A stretch of 64,000 nt of DNA from Petrolisthes cinctipes (lineage: Eukaryota; Arthropoda; Malacostraca; Decapoda; Porcellanidae). The notes beneath the pieces are model-generated. The model was not told the origin of the DNA. It saw only the letters and a list, made by a program, of their open reading frames with translations, and searched no databases. The position numbers were made by a program, and so were the translations under genes. The stretch spans positions 248,001 to 312,000 of the forward strand of contig JAWQEG010001420.1 in NCBI GenBank assembly GCA_033782935.1. Reading direction: 5' to 3'. Shown here piece after piece: positions 51,526 to 64,000 of the stretch; position 1 is the stretch's first letter; every line of letters starts with the position of its first letter.

Positions 51526-53074
51526 AGCATGTTTTGGGCCTGTATCTGAGTATGCATGTACAGATTGCCTCTGTGACCCAAAAATATCGAATTTTCGGGT
51601 GTTTTGAGCCTGAATTTGGGATATAAATGTGTACAGAAGATGCATGCACATATTAACTTTGGGCACCTAAAATATCGATTTTCAGCATGTTTTAGGCCTG
51701 TATTTTGAAAATATTCTGACACTGAGTAGGCATGTACAGATCGCTTCTAGGACGCAAAAATATCGAATTTTCGGGTGTTTTGAGCCTGAATTTGAGATAT
51801 GAACGGGTACAGAAGATGCATGCACATATTGACTTTGGGCACCTAAAAAATCGATTTTCAGCATGTTTTAGGCCTGTATTTTGAAAATACTCTAAAACGG
51901 AGTAGGCATGTACATATCGCTTCTGGGACCCAAAAATATTGATTTTTCGGGCGTTTTGAACCTGAATTTGATATATAAACGGGTACAGAAGATACATGCA
52001 CATATCGACTTTGGGCACTTAAAATATCGATTTTTAACATATTTTGGGCCTGTATTTTGAAAATATTCTATTACTGAGTAGGCATGTACAGGTCGCTTCT
52101 GCAACCCAAAAATATCGAATTTTCGTGTGTTTTGAGCCTGAATTTGAGATATTACCGGGTACTGAAGATGCTTGAACCTAAAATATCGATTTTCAGCATG
52201 TATTGGACTTGTATTATGAAAATATTCTGTTACTGAGTAGGCATGTACAGATCGCTTCTGGGACCCCAAAATATTGAATTTTCGGGTGTTTTGAGCCTGA
52301 ATTTGAGATATAAACGGGTACAGAAAATACATGCACATATTGACTTTGGGCACCTAAAATATCGATTTTCAGCATGTTTTGGGCTTATATTTTGAAAATA
52401 TTTTAGCACTGAGTAGGCATGCACAGATCGCTTCTGGGACCCAAAAATATCGAATTTTCGAGTGTTTTAAAGCTGAATTTGGGATGTAAACGGGTACAGA
52501 AGATTCATACACATATTGACTTTGGGCATCGAAAATATTGATTTTAGCATGATTTGGGCCTGTATTTTGAAAATACTCTAAAACGGAGTAGGCATATCCA
52601 GATCGCTTCTGGGACCCCAAAATATCGAATTTTCGGGTGATTTGAGCCTGAATTTGAGATATAAACGGGTACAGAAGATGCATGCACATATCGACTTTTG
52701 GGCATCTAAAATATCGATTTTGAGCATGTTTTGGGTCTGTATCTTGAAAACATTCTAACTAGGAGTAGGTATGTACAGATCGCTTCTAGGACCCAAAAAT
52801 ACCGAATTTTCAGGTGTTTTGAGCCTGAATTTGAGATATAAACGGGTACAGAAGATGCATGCACATATCGACTTTGGACACTTAAAATATCGATTTTTAG
52901 CATGGTTTAAACCTATATTTTGAAAACATTCTAGCACTGAGTAGGCATGTACAGATCGCTTCTGGGACCCAAAAATATCGAATTTTTGGGTGTTTTGAGT
53001 TTGAATTTGGGATATAAACGGGTGCAGAAGATACATACACATATTGATTTTGGGAACCTAAAATATCGATTTTC
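51526..53074 (+). repeat. 1,549-bp tandem duplication, unit 1
   Basis: Begins close to TGTATCTGAGTATGCATG. It contains a shortened monomer (GATGCTTGAACCTAAAATATC at 52168, missing about 25 bp) that recurs at 53717. Confidence 0.82.
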
Positions 53075-54623
53075 AGCATACTTTGGGCCTGTATCTGAGT
53101 ATGCATGTACAGATTGCCTCTGTGACCCAAAAATATCGAATTTTCGGGTGTTTTGAGCCTGAATTTGGGATATAAATGTGTACAGAAGATGCATGCACAT
53201 ATTGACTTTGGGCACCTAAAATATCGATTTTCAGCATGTTTTGGGCCTGTATTTTGAAAATATTCTGACACTGAGTAGGCATGTACAGATCGCTTCTAGG
53301 ACGCAAAAATATCGAATTTTCGGGTGTTTTGAGCCTGAATTTGAGATATGAACGGGTACAGAAGATGCATGCACATATTGACTTTGGGTACCTAAAAAAT
53401 CGATTTTCAGCATGTTTTAGGCCTGTATTTTGAAAATACTCTAAAACGGAGTAGGCATGTACATATCGCTTCTGGGACCCAAAAATATTGATTTTTCGGG
53501 CGTTTTGAACCTGAATTTGATATATAAACGGGTACAGAAGATACATGCACATATCGACTTTGGGCACTTAAAATATCGATTTTTAACATATTTTGGGCCT
53601 GTATTTTGAAAATATTCTATTACTGAGTAGGCATGTACAGGTCGCTTCTGCAACCCAAAAATATCGAATTTTCGTGTGTTTTGAGCCTGAATTTGAGATA
53701 TTACCGGGTACTGAAGATGCTTGAACCTAAAATATCGATTTTCAGCATGTATTGGACTTGTATTATGAAAATATTCTGTTACTGAGTAGGCATGTACAGA
53801 TCGCTTCTGGGACCCCTAAATATTGAATTTTCGGGTGTTTTGAGCCTGAATTTGAGATATAAACGGGTACAGAAAATACATGCACATATTGACTTTGGGC
53901 ACCTAAAATATCGATTTTCAGCATGTTTTGGGCTTATATTTTGAAAATATTTTAGCACTGAGTAGGCATGCACAGATCGCTTCTGGGACCCAAAAATATC
54001 GAATTTTCGAGTGTTTTGAGGCTGAATTTGGGATGTAAACGGGTACAGAAGATTCATACACATATTGACTTTGGGCATCGAAAATATTGATTTTAGCATG
54101 ATTTGGGCCTGTATTTTGAAAATACTCTAAAACGGAGTAGGCATATCCAGATCGCTTCTGGGACCCCAAAATATCGAATTTTCGGGTGTTTTGAGCCTGA
54201 ATTTGAGATATAAACGGGTACAGAAGATGCATGCACATATCGACTTTTGGGCATCTAAAATATCGATTTTGAGCATGTTTTGGTCTGTATCTTGAAAACA
54301 TTCTAACTAGGAGTAGGTATGTACAGATCGCTTCTAGGACCCAAAAATACCGAATTTTCAGGTGTTTTGAGCCTGAATTTGAGATATAAACGGGTACAGA
54401 AGATGCATGCACATATCGACTTTGGACACTTAAAATATCGATTTTTAGCATGGTTTAAACCTATATTTTGAAAACATTCTAGCACTGAGTAGGCATGTAC
54501 AGATCGCTTCTGGGACCCAAAAATATCGAATTTTTGGGTGTTTTGAGTTTGAATTTGGGATATAAACGGGTGCAAAAGATACATACACATATTGATTTTG
54601 GGAACCTAAAATATCGATTTTCA
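53075..54623 (+). repeat. 1,549-bp tandem duplication, unit 2
   Basis: Nearly identical to the preceding unit. A 1-bp deletion at about 54281 (GTTTTGGTCTG) reduces the offset to 1,548 in the last part. Confidence 0.82.
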
Positions 54624-54689
54624 GCATACTTTGGGCCTGTATCTGAGTAGGCATGTACAGATCGCATCTGGGAACCCAAAATATCGAAT

Positions 54690-56169
54690 TTTCGGGTGTT
54701 CTGGGCCAGAATTTGAGATATCGACTTTGGGTACTTAAAATATCGATTTTTAGAATGTTTTGGGCCTATATTTTGAAAATATTCTAGCTCTGAGAGGCAT
54801 GTACAGATCGCTTCTGGGACCCAGAAATATCGAATTTTCGGATGTTGTGAGCCTGAATTTGAGATTTAAACGGGTACAGAAAATACATGCACATATTGAC
54901 TTTGGGCACCTAAAATATCGATTTTCAGCATGTTTTTGGCCTATATTTTGAAAATACTCTAACACGGAGTAGGCATGTACAGATCGCTTCTAGGACCCAA
55001 AACTACCGAATTTTCGGGTGTTTTGAGCCTGAATTTGAGATATAAACGGGTACCGAAGATGCATGCATATATCGACTTTGGACACTTAAAATATCGATTT
55101 TCAGTATGTTTTGGGCCTGTATTTTGAAAATACTCTAACATGGAGTAGGCATGTACAGATCGCTTCTGGGACCCCAAAATATCGAATTTTCGGGTGATTT
55201 GGGCCTGAATTTGAGATATCGACTTTGTTCACCTATAATATAGATTTTTAGCATGTTTAGGGCCTATATTTTGAAAATATTCTAGCACTGAGTAGGCATG
55301 TACCGATCACTTCTGGGACCCAAAAATATCGAATTTTCGGGTGTTTTGAGGTTGAATTTGGGATATATACGGGTGCAGATGATACATACACATATTGATT
55401 TTGGGCACCTAAAATATCGTTTTTTAACATACTTTGGGCCTGTATCTGAGTAGGCATGTACAGATCGCACCTGGGAACCCAAAATATCGAATTTTCGGGT
55501 GTTTTGAGCCTGAATTTGAGATATAAACGGGTACAGAAGATGCATGCACATACCGACTTTTGGGCACCTAAAATATCGATTTTCTGTATGTTTTGGGCCT
55601 GTATTTTAAAAATACTCTAACACGGAGTAGGCATGTACAGATCCGTTCTGGGACCACAAAATATCGAATTTTCGGGTGTTTTGGGCCTGAATTTGAGATA
55701 TCGACTATGGGCAACTAAAATATCGATTTTTAGCATGTTTTGGGCCTATATTTTAAAAATATTATAGCACTGAGTAGGCATGTACAGATCGCTTCTGGGA
55801 CCAAAAAATATCGAATTATCGGGTATTTTGAGGTTGAATTTGGAATAGAAACGGGTGCAGAAAATGCATACACATATTGACTTTGGTCACCTTAAATATC
55901 GATTTTCAGCATGTTTTGGGCCTGTATTTTGAAAATACTCTAACACGGAGTAGGCAAGTACAGATCCCTTCTGGGACCCCAAAATATCGAATTTTTGGGT
56001 GTTTGGAGCCTGAATTTGAGATATAAACGGGTACAGAAGATGCATGCACCTATCGACTTTTGGGCACCTAAAAGATCGGTTTTCAGTATGTTTTGGGCCT
56101 GTATATTGAAAATACTCTAACATGGAGTAGACATGTACAGATCGCTTCTGGAACCCCAAAATATCAAAT
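54690..56169 (+). repeat. About 1,480-bp HOR, unit 1
   Basis: Contains the distinctive CTGAGAGGCATG monomer (4 bp shorter than usual, 54791) and CCAAAACTACCGAATTTTC (54996). Landmarks at 54750, 54959 and 55257 recur 1,480 bp later. Confidence 0.8.
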
Positions 56170-57585
56170 TTTCGGGTGTTCTGGACCTGAATCTGAGATA
56201 TCGACTTAGGGCACTTAAAATATCGATTTTTAGAATGTTTTGGGCCTATATTTTGAAAATATTCTAGCACTGAGAGGCATGTACAGATCGCTTCTGGGAC
56301 CCAGAAATATCGAATTTTCGGATGTTGTGAGCCTGAATTTGAGATATAAACGGGTACAGAAAATACATGCACATATTGACTTTGGGCGCCTAAAATATCG
56401 ATTTTCAGCATGTTTTTGGCCTATATTTTGAAAATACTCTAACACGGAGTAGGCATGTACAGATCGCTTCTAGGACCCAAAACTACCGAATTTTCGGGTG
56501 TTTTGAGCCTGAATTTGAGATATAAACGGGTACCGAAGATGCATGCATATATCGACTTTGGACACTTAAAATATCGATTTTCAGTATGTTTTGGGCCTGT
56601 ATTTTGAAAATACTCTAACATGGAGTAGGCATGTACAGATCGCTTCTGGGACCCCAAAATATCGAATTTTCGGGTGTTTTGGGCCTGAATTTGAGATATC
56701 GACTTTGTTCACCTATAATATAGATTTTTAGCATGTTTAGGGCCTATATTTTGAAAATATTCTAGCACTGAGTAGGCATGTACCGATCACTTCTGGGACC
56801 CAAAAATATCGAATTTTCGGGTGTTTTGAGGTTGAATTTGGGATATATACGGGTGCAGATGATACATACACATATTGATTTTGGGCACCTAAAATATCGT
56901 TTTTTAACATACTTTGGGCCTGTATCTGAGTAGGCATGCACCTGGGAACCCAAAATATCGAATTTTCGGGTGTTTTGAGCCTGAATTTGAGATATAAACG
57001 GGTACAGAAGATGCATGCACATAACGACTTTTGGGCACCTAAAATATCGATTTTCTGTATGTTTTGGGCCTGTATTTTAAAAATACTCTAACACGGAGTA
57101 GGCATGTACAGATCCGTTCTGGGACCACAAAATATCGAATTTTCGGGTGTTTTGGGCCTATATTTTGAAAATATTATAGCACTGAGTAGGCATGTACAGA
57201 TCGCTTCTGGGACCCAAAAATATCGAATTATCGTGTATTTTGAGGTTGAATTTGGAATAGAAACGGGTGCAGAAAATGCATACACATATTGACTTTGGTC
57301 ACCTTAAATATCGATCTTCAGCATGTTTTGGGCCTGTATTTTGAAAATACTCTAACACGGAGTAGGCAAGTACAGATCCCTTCTGGGACCCCAAAATATC
57401 GAATTTTTGGGTGTTTGGAGCCTGAATTTGAGATATAAACGGGTACAGAAGATGCATGCACATATCGACTTTTGGGCACCTAAAAGATCGGTTTTCAGTA
57501 TGTTTTGGGCCTGTATATTGAAAATACTCTAACATGGAGTAGGCATGTACAGATCGCTTCTGGAACCCCAAAATATCAAATTTTC
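56170..57585 (+). repeat. About 1,480-bp HOR, unit 2 (with deletions)
   Basis: Differs from unit 1 by a 13-bp deletion at 56938 (GGCATGCACCTGGG against GGCATGTACAG...GCACCTGGG) and by a deletion of about 67 bp near 57157. The latter joins GGGTGTTTTGGGCC to TATATTTTGAAAATATTATAG. Confidence 0.78.
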
Positions 57586-57990
57586 GGGTGTTCTGGACCT
57601 GAATTTGAGATATCGACTTAGGGCACTTAAAATATCGATTTTTAGAATGTTTTGGGCCTATATTTTGAAAATATTTTAGCACCGAGAGGCATGTACAGAT
57701 CGCTTCTGGGACCCAGAAATATCGAATTTTAGGATGTTGTGAGCCTGAATTTGAGATATAAACGGGTACAGAAAATACATGCACATATTGACTTTATGCA
57801 CCTAAAATATCGATTTTCAGTATGTTTTGGGCCTGTATTTTGAAAATACTCTAACACGGAGTAGGCATGTACAGATCGCTTCTAGGATCCAAAACTACCG
57901 AATTTTCGGGTGTTTTGAGCCTGAATTTGAGATATAAACGGGTACCGAAGATGCATGCACATATCGACTTTGGACACTTAAAATATCGAT
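57586..57990 (+). repeat. About 1,480-bp HOR, unit 3 (partial)
   Basis: Repeats the CCGAGAGGCATG monomer and the CCAAAACTACCG monomer (57889) and then diverges at about 57990. Confidence 0.72.
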
Positions 57991-60900
57991 TTTCATTATG
58001 TTTTGGGCCTGTATTTTGAAAATATTCTAACACGGAGTAGGCATGAACAGTTCGCTTCTGGAACCCCGAAATATCGAATTTTTGGGTGTTTTGGGCCTGA
58101 ATTTGAGATATCGACTTTGGGCACCTAAAATATCGATTTTTAGCATGTTTTGGGTTTATATTTTGAAAATATTCTAGCACGAAGTAGGCATGTACAGATC
58201 ACTTCTGGGAAACCAAAATATCGAATTTTCGGGTGTTTTGAGCCCGAATTTGAGATATAAACGGGTACAGAAGATGCATGCACATATCGACTTTGGACAC
58301 TTAAAATATCGATTTTTAGCATGGTTTGGGCCTGTATTTTGAAAATACTCTAACACGGAGAAGGCAAGTACAAATGGCTTCTGGGACCCCAAAATATCGA
58401 ATTTTCGGGTGTTTGGACCCTGAATTTGAGATATAAACGGGTACAGAAAATGCATGCACATATTGACTTTGGGCACCTAAAAGATCGATTTTCAGTATGT
58501 TTTGGGCCTGTATTTTTAAAATACTCTAACACGGAGTAAGCATGTACAGTTCGCTTCTGGAACCCCAAAATATCGAATTTTCGGGTGTTTTGGGCCTGAA
58601 TTTGAGATATCGACTTTGGGCACCTAAAATATCGATTTTTCGCATGTTTAGGGCCTGTATTTTGAAAATACTCTAACACGGAGTATGCATGTACAGATCG
58701 CTTCTAGGACCCAAAAATACCGAATTTTCGGGTGTTTTGAGCCTGAATTTGAGATATAAACGGGTACAGAAGATGCATCCACATATCGACTTTGGACACT
58801 TAAAATATCGATTTTTAGCATGTTTTGAGCCAATATTTTGAAAACATTCTAGCACTGATTAGGCATGTACAGATCGCTTCTGGGACCCAAAAATATCGAA
58901 TTTTCGGGGGTTTTGAGGTTAAATTTGGAATATAAACGGGTGCAGAAGATGCATACACATATTGACTTTGGGCACCTAAAATATCAATTTTCAGTATGTT
59001 TTGGGCCTGTATTTTGAAAATACTCTAACACGGAGTAGGCATGTACAGATCGCTTCTGGGACCCCAAAATATCAAATTTTCGGGTGTTTTGAGCCTGAAT
59101 TTGATATATAAACGGGTACAGAAAATGTATGCACATATTGACTTTGGGCACCTAAAAGATCGATTTTCAGTATGTTTTGGGCCTGTATATTGAAAATACT
59201 CTAACACGGAGTAGACATGTACAGATCGCTTCTGGGACCCCAAAATATCGAATTTTCGGGTGTTTTGGGCCTGAATTTGAGATATAAACGGGTACAGAAG
59301 ATGCATCCACATATCGACTTTTGGTCACCTAAAAGATCGATTTTCAGTATGTTTTGGGCCTGTATATTAAAAATACTCTAACACGGAGTGAGCATGTTAA
59401 GATCGCTTCTGGAACCCCAAAATATCGAATTTTCGGGTGTTTTGAGCCTGAATTTGAGATAACGACTTTATGCACCTAAAATATCGATTTTTAGCATGTT
59501 TTGGGCCTATATTTTGAAAATATTCTAGCACTGAGTAGGCTTGAACAGATCGCTTCTGGGACCCCAAAATATCGAATTTTCGGATGTTGTGAGCCTGAAT
59601 TTGAGATATAAACATGTACAGAATATGCATGCACATATTGACTTTATGCACCCAAAATATCGATTTTTAGCATGTTTTGGGCCTATATTTTGAAAATATT
59701 CTAGCACTGAGTAGGCATGAACAGATCGCTTCTGGGACCCAAAAATATCTAATTTTCGGGGGTTTTGAGTTTAAATTTGCGATATAAACGGGTGCAGAAG
59801 ATGCATACACATATTGACTTTGGGCACTTAAAATATCGATTTTCAGTATGTTTTGGGCCTGTATTTTGAAAATACTCTAACACGGAGTAGGCATGTACAG
59901 ATCGCTTCTGGGACCCCAAAATATCGAATTTTCGGGTGTTTTGGGGCTGAATCTGAGATATCGACTTTGGGCACCTAAAATATAGATTTTTAGCATGTTT
60001 TGGGCCTATATTTTGAAAATATTCAAGCACTGAGTAGGCATGTACAGATCGCTTCTGGGACCCCAAAATATCAAATTTTCGGGTGTTTTGAGCCAGAATT
60101 TGAGATATAAACGGGTACAGAAAATGTATGCACATATTGACTTTGGGCACCTAAAAGATCGATTTTCATTATGTTTTGGGCCTGTATTTTGAAAATACTC
60201 TAACACGGAGTAGGCATGAACAGTTCGCTTCTGGAACCCCAAAATATCGAATTTTTGGGTGTTTTGGGCCTGAATTTGAGATATCGACTTTGGGCACCTA
60301 AAATATCGATTTTTAGCATGTTTTGGGTTTATATTTTGAAAATATTCTAGCACGAAGTAGGCATGTACAGATCACTTCTGGGAAACCAAAATATCGAATT
60401 TTCGGGTGTTTTGAGCCCGAATTTGAGATATAAACGGGTACAGAAGATGCATGCACATATCGACTTTGGACACTTAAAATATCGATTTTTAGCATGGTTT
60501 GGGCCTGTATTTTGAAAATACTCTAACACGGAGAAGGCAAGTACAAATCGCTTCTGGGACCCCAAAATATCGAATTTTCGGGTGTTTGGACCCTGAATTT
60601 GAGATATAAACGGGTACAGAAGATAGATCCACATAACGACTTTTGGGCACCTAAAAGATCGATTTTCAGTATGTTTTGGGCCTGTATATTGAAACTACTC
60701 TAACACGGAGTAGACATGTACAGATCGCTTCTGGGACCCCAAAAATCGAATTTTCGGGTGTTTTGGGCCTGAATTTGAGATAACGACTTTGGGCACCTAA
60801 AATATCGATTTTTGCATGTTTTGGGCCTATATTTTGAAAATATTCAAGCGCTGAGTAGGCATGTACAGATCGCTTCTGGGACCCCAAAATATCAAATTTT

Positions 60901-63900
60901 CGGGTGTTTTGAGCCTGAATTTGAGATATAAACGGGTACAGAAAATGCATGCACATATTGACTTTGGGCACCTAAAAGATCGATTTTCAGTATGTTTTGG
61001 GCCTGTATTTTTAAAATACTCTAACACGGAGTAAGCATGTACAGTTCGCTTCTGGAACCCCAAAATATCGAATTTTCGGGTGTTTTGGGCCTGAATTTGA
61101 TATATCGACTTTGGGCACCTAAAATATCGATTTTTCGCATGTTTTGGGCCTGTATTTTTAAAATACTCTAACACGGAGTATGCATGTACAGATCGCTTCT
61201 AGGACCCAAAAATACCGAATTTTCGGGTGTTTTGAGCCTGAATTTGAGATATAAACGGGTACAGAAGATGCATCCACATATCGACTTTGGACACTTAAAA
61301 TATCGATTTTTAGCATGTTTTGAGCCAATATTTTGAAAACATTCTAGCACTGAGTAGGCATGTACAGATTGCTTCTGGGACCCAAAAATATCGAATTTTC
61401 GGGGGTTTTTGAGGTTAAATTTGGGATATAAACGGGTGCAGAAGATGCATACACATATTGACTTTGGGCACCTAAAATATCAATTTTCAGTATGTTTTGG
61501 GCCTGTATTTTGAAAATACTCTAACACGGAGTAGGCATGTACAGATCGCTTCTGGTACCCCAAAATATCAAATTTTCGGGTGTTTTGAGCCTGAATTTGA
61601 TATATAAACGGGTACAGAAAATGTATGCACATATTGACTTTGGGCACCTAAAAGATCGATTTTCAGTATGTTTTGGGCCTGTATTTTGAAAATACTCTAA
61701 CACGGAGTAGGCATGAACAGTTCGCTTCTGGAACCCCAAAATATCGAATTTTCGGGTGTTTTGGGCCTGAATTTGAGATATCGACTTTGGGCACCTAAAA
61801 TATCGATTTTTAGCATGTTTTGGGTTGATATTTTGAAAATATTCTAGCACGAAGTAGGCATGTACAGATCACTTCTGAGACCCCAAAATATCGAATTTTC
61901 GGGTGTTTTGAGCCTGAATTTGAGATAAAAACGGGTACAGAAGATGCATGCACATATCTACTTTTGACACTTAAAAAATCGATTTTTAGCATGGTTTATG
62001 CCTGTTATTTGAAAATACTCTAACACGGAGAAGGCTAGTACAAATCGCTTCTGGGACCCCAAAATATCGAATTTTCGGGTGTTTTGGGCATGAATTTGAG
62101 ATATCGACTTTGGGCACCTAAAATATCGATTTTTAGCATGTTTTGGGCCTGTATTTTAAAAATACTCTAACACGGAGTATGCATGTACAGATCCCTTCTA
62201 GGACCCAAAAATACCGAATTTTCGGGTGTTTTGAGCCTGAATTTGAGATATAAACGGGTGCAGAAGATGCATGCACATATCGACTTTGGACACTTAAAAT
62301 ATCGATTTTTAGTATGTTTTGAGCCAATATTTTGAAAACATTCTAGCACTGAGTAGGCATGTACAGATCGCTTCTGGGACCCAAAAATATCGAATTTTCG
62401 GGGGTTTTGAGGTTAAATTTGGGATATAAACGGGTGCAGAAGATGCATACGCATATTGACTTTGGGCACCTAAAATATCAATTTTCAGTATGTTTTGGGC
62501 CTGTATTTTGAAAATACTTTAACACGGAGTAGGCATGTACAGATCTCTTCTGGGACCCCAAAATATCGAATTTTCGGGTGTTTTGGGCCTGAATTTGAGA
62601 TATCGACTTTGGGCACCTAAAATATAGATTTTTAGCATGTTTGGGCCTATATTTTGAAAATATTATAGCACTCAGTAGACATGTAAAGATCGCTTCTGAG
62701 ACCCCAAAATATCGAATTTTTAGGTGTTTGGAGCCTGAATTTGAGATATAAACGGGTACAGAAGATGCATCCACATATCGACTTTTGGGCACCTAAAAGA
62801 TCGGTTTTCAGTATGTTTTGGGCCTGTATATTGAAAATACTCTAACACGGAGTAGGCATGTACAGATCGCTTCTGGGACCCCTAAATATCGAATTTTCGG
62901 GTGTTTTGGGCCTGTATTTGAGATATCGAATTTGGGCACCTAAAATATCGATTTTTAGCATGTTTTGGGCCTGTATTTTGAAAACATTTTAGCACTGAGT
63001 AGGCATGTACAGATCGCTTCTGGGACCCAAAAATATCGAATTTTCGGGGGTTTTGAGGTTAAATATGGGATATAAACGGGTGCAGAAGATGCATACACAT
63101 ATTGACTTTGGGCACCTAAAATATCGATTTTGAGCATGTTTTGGGTCTGTATCTTGAAAACATTCTAACTAGGAGTAGGCATGTCTAGATCGCTTCTGGG
63201 ACCCCAAAATATCGAATTTTCGGGTGTTTTGAGGTTGAATCTGGGATATAAATGGGTGCAGAAGATGAATGCACATATTGACTTTGGGGACCTAAAAGAT
63301 CGTTTTTCAGTATGTTTTGGGCCTGTATTTTGAAAATACTCTAACACGGAGTAGGCATGTACAGTTCGCTTCAGGGACCCCAAAATATCGAATTTTCGGG
63401 TGTTTGGACCCTAAATTTGAGATATAAACGGGTACAGAAGATGCATCCACATATCGACTTTTGGGCACCTAAAAGATCGATTTTCAGTATGTTTTGGGCC
63501 TGTATATTGAAAATACTCTAACACGGAGTAGACATGTACAGATCGCTTCTGGGACCCCAAAATATGGAATTTTCGGGTGTTTTGGGCCTGAATTTGAGAT
63601 AACGACTTTGGGCACCTAAAATATCGATTTTTGCATGTTTTGGGCCTATATTTTGAAAATATTCAAGCACTAAGTAGGCATGTACAGATCGCTTCTGGGA
63701 CCCCAAAATATCAAATTTTTGGGTGTTTCGAGCCTGAATTTGAGATATAAACGGGTACAGAAAATGCATGCACATATTGACTTTGGGCACCTAAAAGATC
63801 GATTTTCAGTATGTTTTGGGCCTGTATTTTGAAAATACTCTAACACGGAGTAGGCATGTATAGTTCGCTTCTGGAACATCAAAATATCGAATTTTCGGGT

Positions 63901-64000
63901 GTTTTGGGCCTGAATTTGAGATATCGACTTTGGGCACCTAAAATATCGATTTTTAGCATGTTTTGGGCCTGTATTTTAAAAATACTCTAACACGGAGTAT
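57990..64000 (+). repeat. Irregular dimer/trimer HOR region (176 + 147 bp)
   Basis: 147-bp monomers lie at about 58108, 58607, 59459, 59957, 60279, 60779, 61101, 61777, 62100, 62598, 62919, 63599 and 63919. Spacings are mainly about 322 (176 + 147) or about 499 (2 x 176 + 147). The alternation gives an 822-bp period (59957 to 60779, 60279 to 61101, 61777 to 62598). Specific variants recur 2,495 bp apart (58673 and 61168), which is 5 x 499, and 2,173 bp apart (58140 and 60313). Confidence 0.78.

Larger units (their letters stand above)
43430..64000 (+). repeat. Satellite array, compartment C, copy 2 (runs off the window end)
   Basis: The first monomer repeats the junction seen at 12640: TTTTGGGTGTGTATCT followed by AACATTCTAACTAGGAGTAGG. 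158-bp joins lie at about 44671, 45510, 46167, 46679, 48050, 50197, 50705, 51541, 53090, 54639, 55440 and 56920. A 144-bp monomer lies at 48143. 147-bp monomers are frequent from 44.9 kb onward. The final bases (CTCTAACACGGAGTAT) are within a monomer. Confidence 0.92.

Noticed and set aside
1..64000. Antisense open frames of 60-170 codons throughout the array as a protein family
   Set aside because: They recur with the satellite period, change phase every monomer, overlap each other in all frames, and have no start context or gene structure. The 176-bp period is not a multiple of three.
1..64000. CENP-B box in the monomer
   Set aside because: The only candidate ends in AAACGGG, but the TTCG half at the required spacing reads TGAG. 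The core is not matched.

Overview
The window is eukaryotic, non-genic DNA: an almost unbroken head-to-tail satellite array (about 59.8 kb, roughly 345 monomers, all in one orientation) interrupted once by a 4,176-bp transposable element at 4967-9142. No intact protein gene, rRNA or tRNA was recognised. The array runs off both ends of the window. A Tc1-type transposase remnant and a retroposon resembling, from memory, the abundant 'GTAGGGGGGTA...CCCTTCGGCCCC' repeat of decapod crustaceans, together with long CT/GA microsatellites, suggest an animal, most likely an arthropod and plausibly a decapod. That placement is inference.

The canonical monomer is 176 bp, about 39% GC. It is itself an ancient dimer of two 88-bp halves that match at 58 of 88 positions without gaps. 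Derived length classes recur: about 163 bp (13-bp deletion), 158 bp (18-bp deletion), 147 bp (29-bp deletion), 144 bp (about 32-bp deletion) and 97 bp (about 79-bp deletion). They act as markers for the history of the array.

Two compartments alternate. Compartment H (1-4966, 9143-12640, 16861-43430) is built on an 8-monomer, 1,408-bp higher-order repeat (HOR) and on larger duplications with offsets of 2,549, 3,955, 4,402 and 8,236 bp. Compartment C (12640-16860 and 43430 to the end) mixes 176-, 158- and 147-bp monomers. Its right-hand part carries tandem duplications of 1,549 and about 1,480 bp and an irregular 322/499/822-bp periodicity. Both H-to-C transitions use the same junction monomer, as if a block of about 31 kb had been duplicated.

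The transposable element has a TA target duplication, 351-bp near-identical terminal inverted repeats, longer and more diverged inverted arms, a truncated and frameshifted transposase C-terminus in its centre, and a 310-bp retroposon nested in the left arm. A paralogous empty site at 18716-18717 shows the uninterrupted target. The many antisense open frames of 60-170 codons in the array are a by-product of a stop-poor strand and are not annotated as genes.
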